The position numbers were made by a program, and so were the translations under genes. This document shows positions 63,942-64,000 of a DNA stretch of 64,000 nucleotides, piece by piece. How positions within the stretch are numbered: the stretch's first letter is position 1; the number at the start of each line of letters is the position of its first letter. Source of the DNA: Eriocheir sinensis (taxonomy: Eukaryota > Arthropoda > Malacostraca > Decapoda > Varunidae); the NCBI RefSeq assembly GCF_024679095.1, contig NW_026111610.1:1060550-1124549 (forward strand). Direction: 5' to 3'. The notes below the pieces were generated by a model. It saw only the letters and a program-made list of their open reading frames with translations. It was not told the DNA's origin and made no database searches.

Positions 63942-64000
63942 CCAGCTGGAAGGCAGGCAGGATCGAGAGGACAGCATATTGTTGTATGATAGTAATGATA

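Overview
The window looks like nuclear DNA of a decapod crustacean (crab or shrimp type) holding a decayed, rearranged copy of a large dsDNA virus related to the nimaviruses (white spot syndrome virus group). The host assignment rests on very dense simple repeats, a tRNA-derived SINE, the arthropod telomere pentamer (CCTAA/TTAGG)n, and intron-containing gene pieces. The viral assignment rests on many compact intronless genes packed on both strands, a collagen-like gene, a nonspecific-nuclease-like gene, an acidic RING-finger gene, a strawberry-notch-like helicase fragment and several baculovirus-hr-like repeat arrays. The family call is inference. No tool was run.

Layout. 1-13.9 kb is host DNA: a SINE, copies of a second short repeat, long CT, GA, AT, TAG and CAA tracts, a 32-bp minisatellite (10.87-11.82 kb) and a telomere-like block (12.89-13.18 kb). 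About 13.9-58.4 kb is virus-derived. Genes at 13.98-23.75 kb come first. A repeat and CRE-like array region follows at 24.2-26.8 kb, then genes at 27.0-32.0 kb. A large palindromic repeat region occupies 32.6-34.4 kb, genes follow at 34.9-44.1 kb, and a 78-bp array lies at 44.15-45.83 kb. Genes resume at 45.8-48.0 kb, more repeats fill 48.0-50.4 kb, and a host p53-family gene fragment with introns sits at about 51.06-51.99 kb. Viral genes resume at 52.0-55.3 kb, a broken second copy of the RING gene is at 55.3-56.1 kb, and three arrays fill 56.1-58.4 kb. From 58.4 kb to the end the DNA is host again and carries degenerate minus-strand exons that look like DNA-transposon proteins.

State of the viral block. 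Most of the longer genes are broken by one-base frameshifts or by in-frame stops consistent with C-to-T changes, as expected of an endogenous copy rather than a replicating virus. At least four segments (about 0.26, 0.38, 0.49 and 0.79 kb) occur twice, in direct or inverted orientation, at gene-interrupting junctions, so the block is a mosaic.

Most notable items: (1) the last part of a p53-family gene, with the end of its DNA-binding domain and its tetramerisation motif on separate exons, embedded between viral repeats and a viral gene; (2) several repeat families that share one core, ACACACATTCACCT, arranged as long imperfect palindromes; (3) arrays carrying dozens of CRE-like TGACGTA motifs; (4) a telomere-like block less than 1 kb from the left edge of the viral block.
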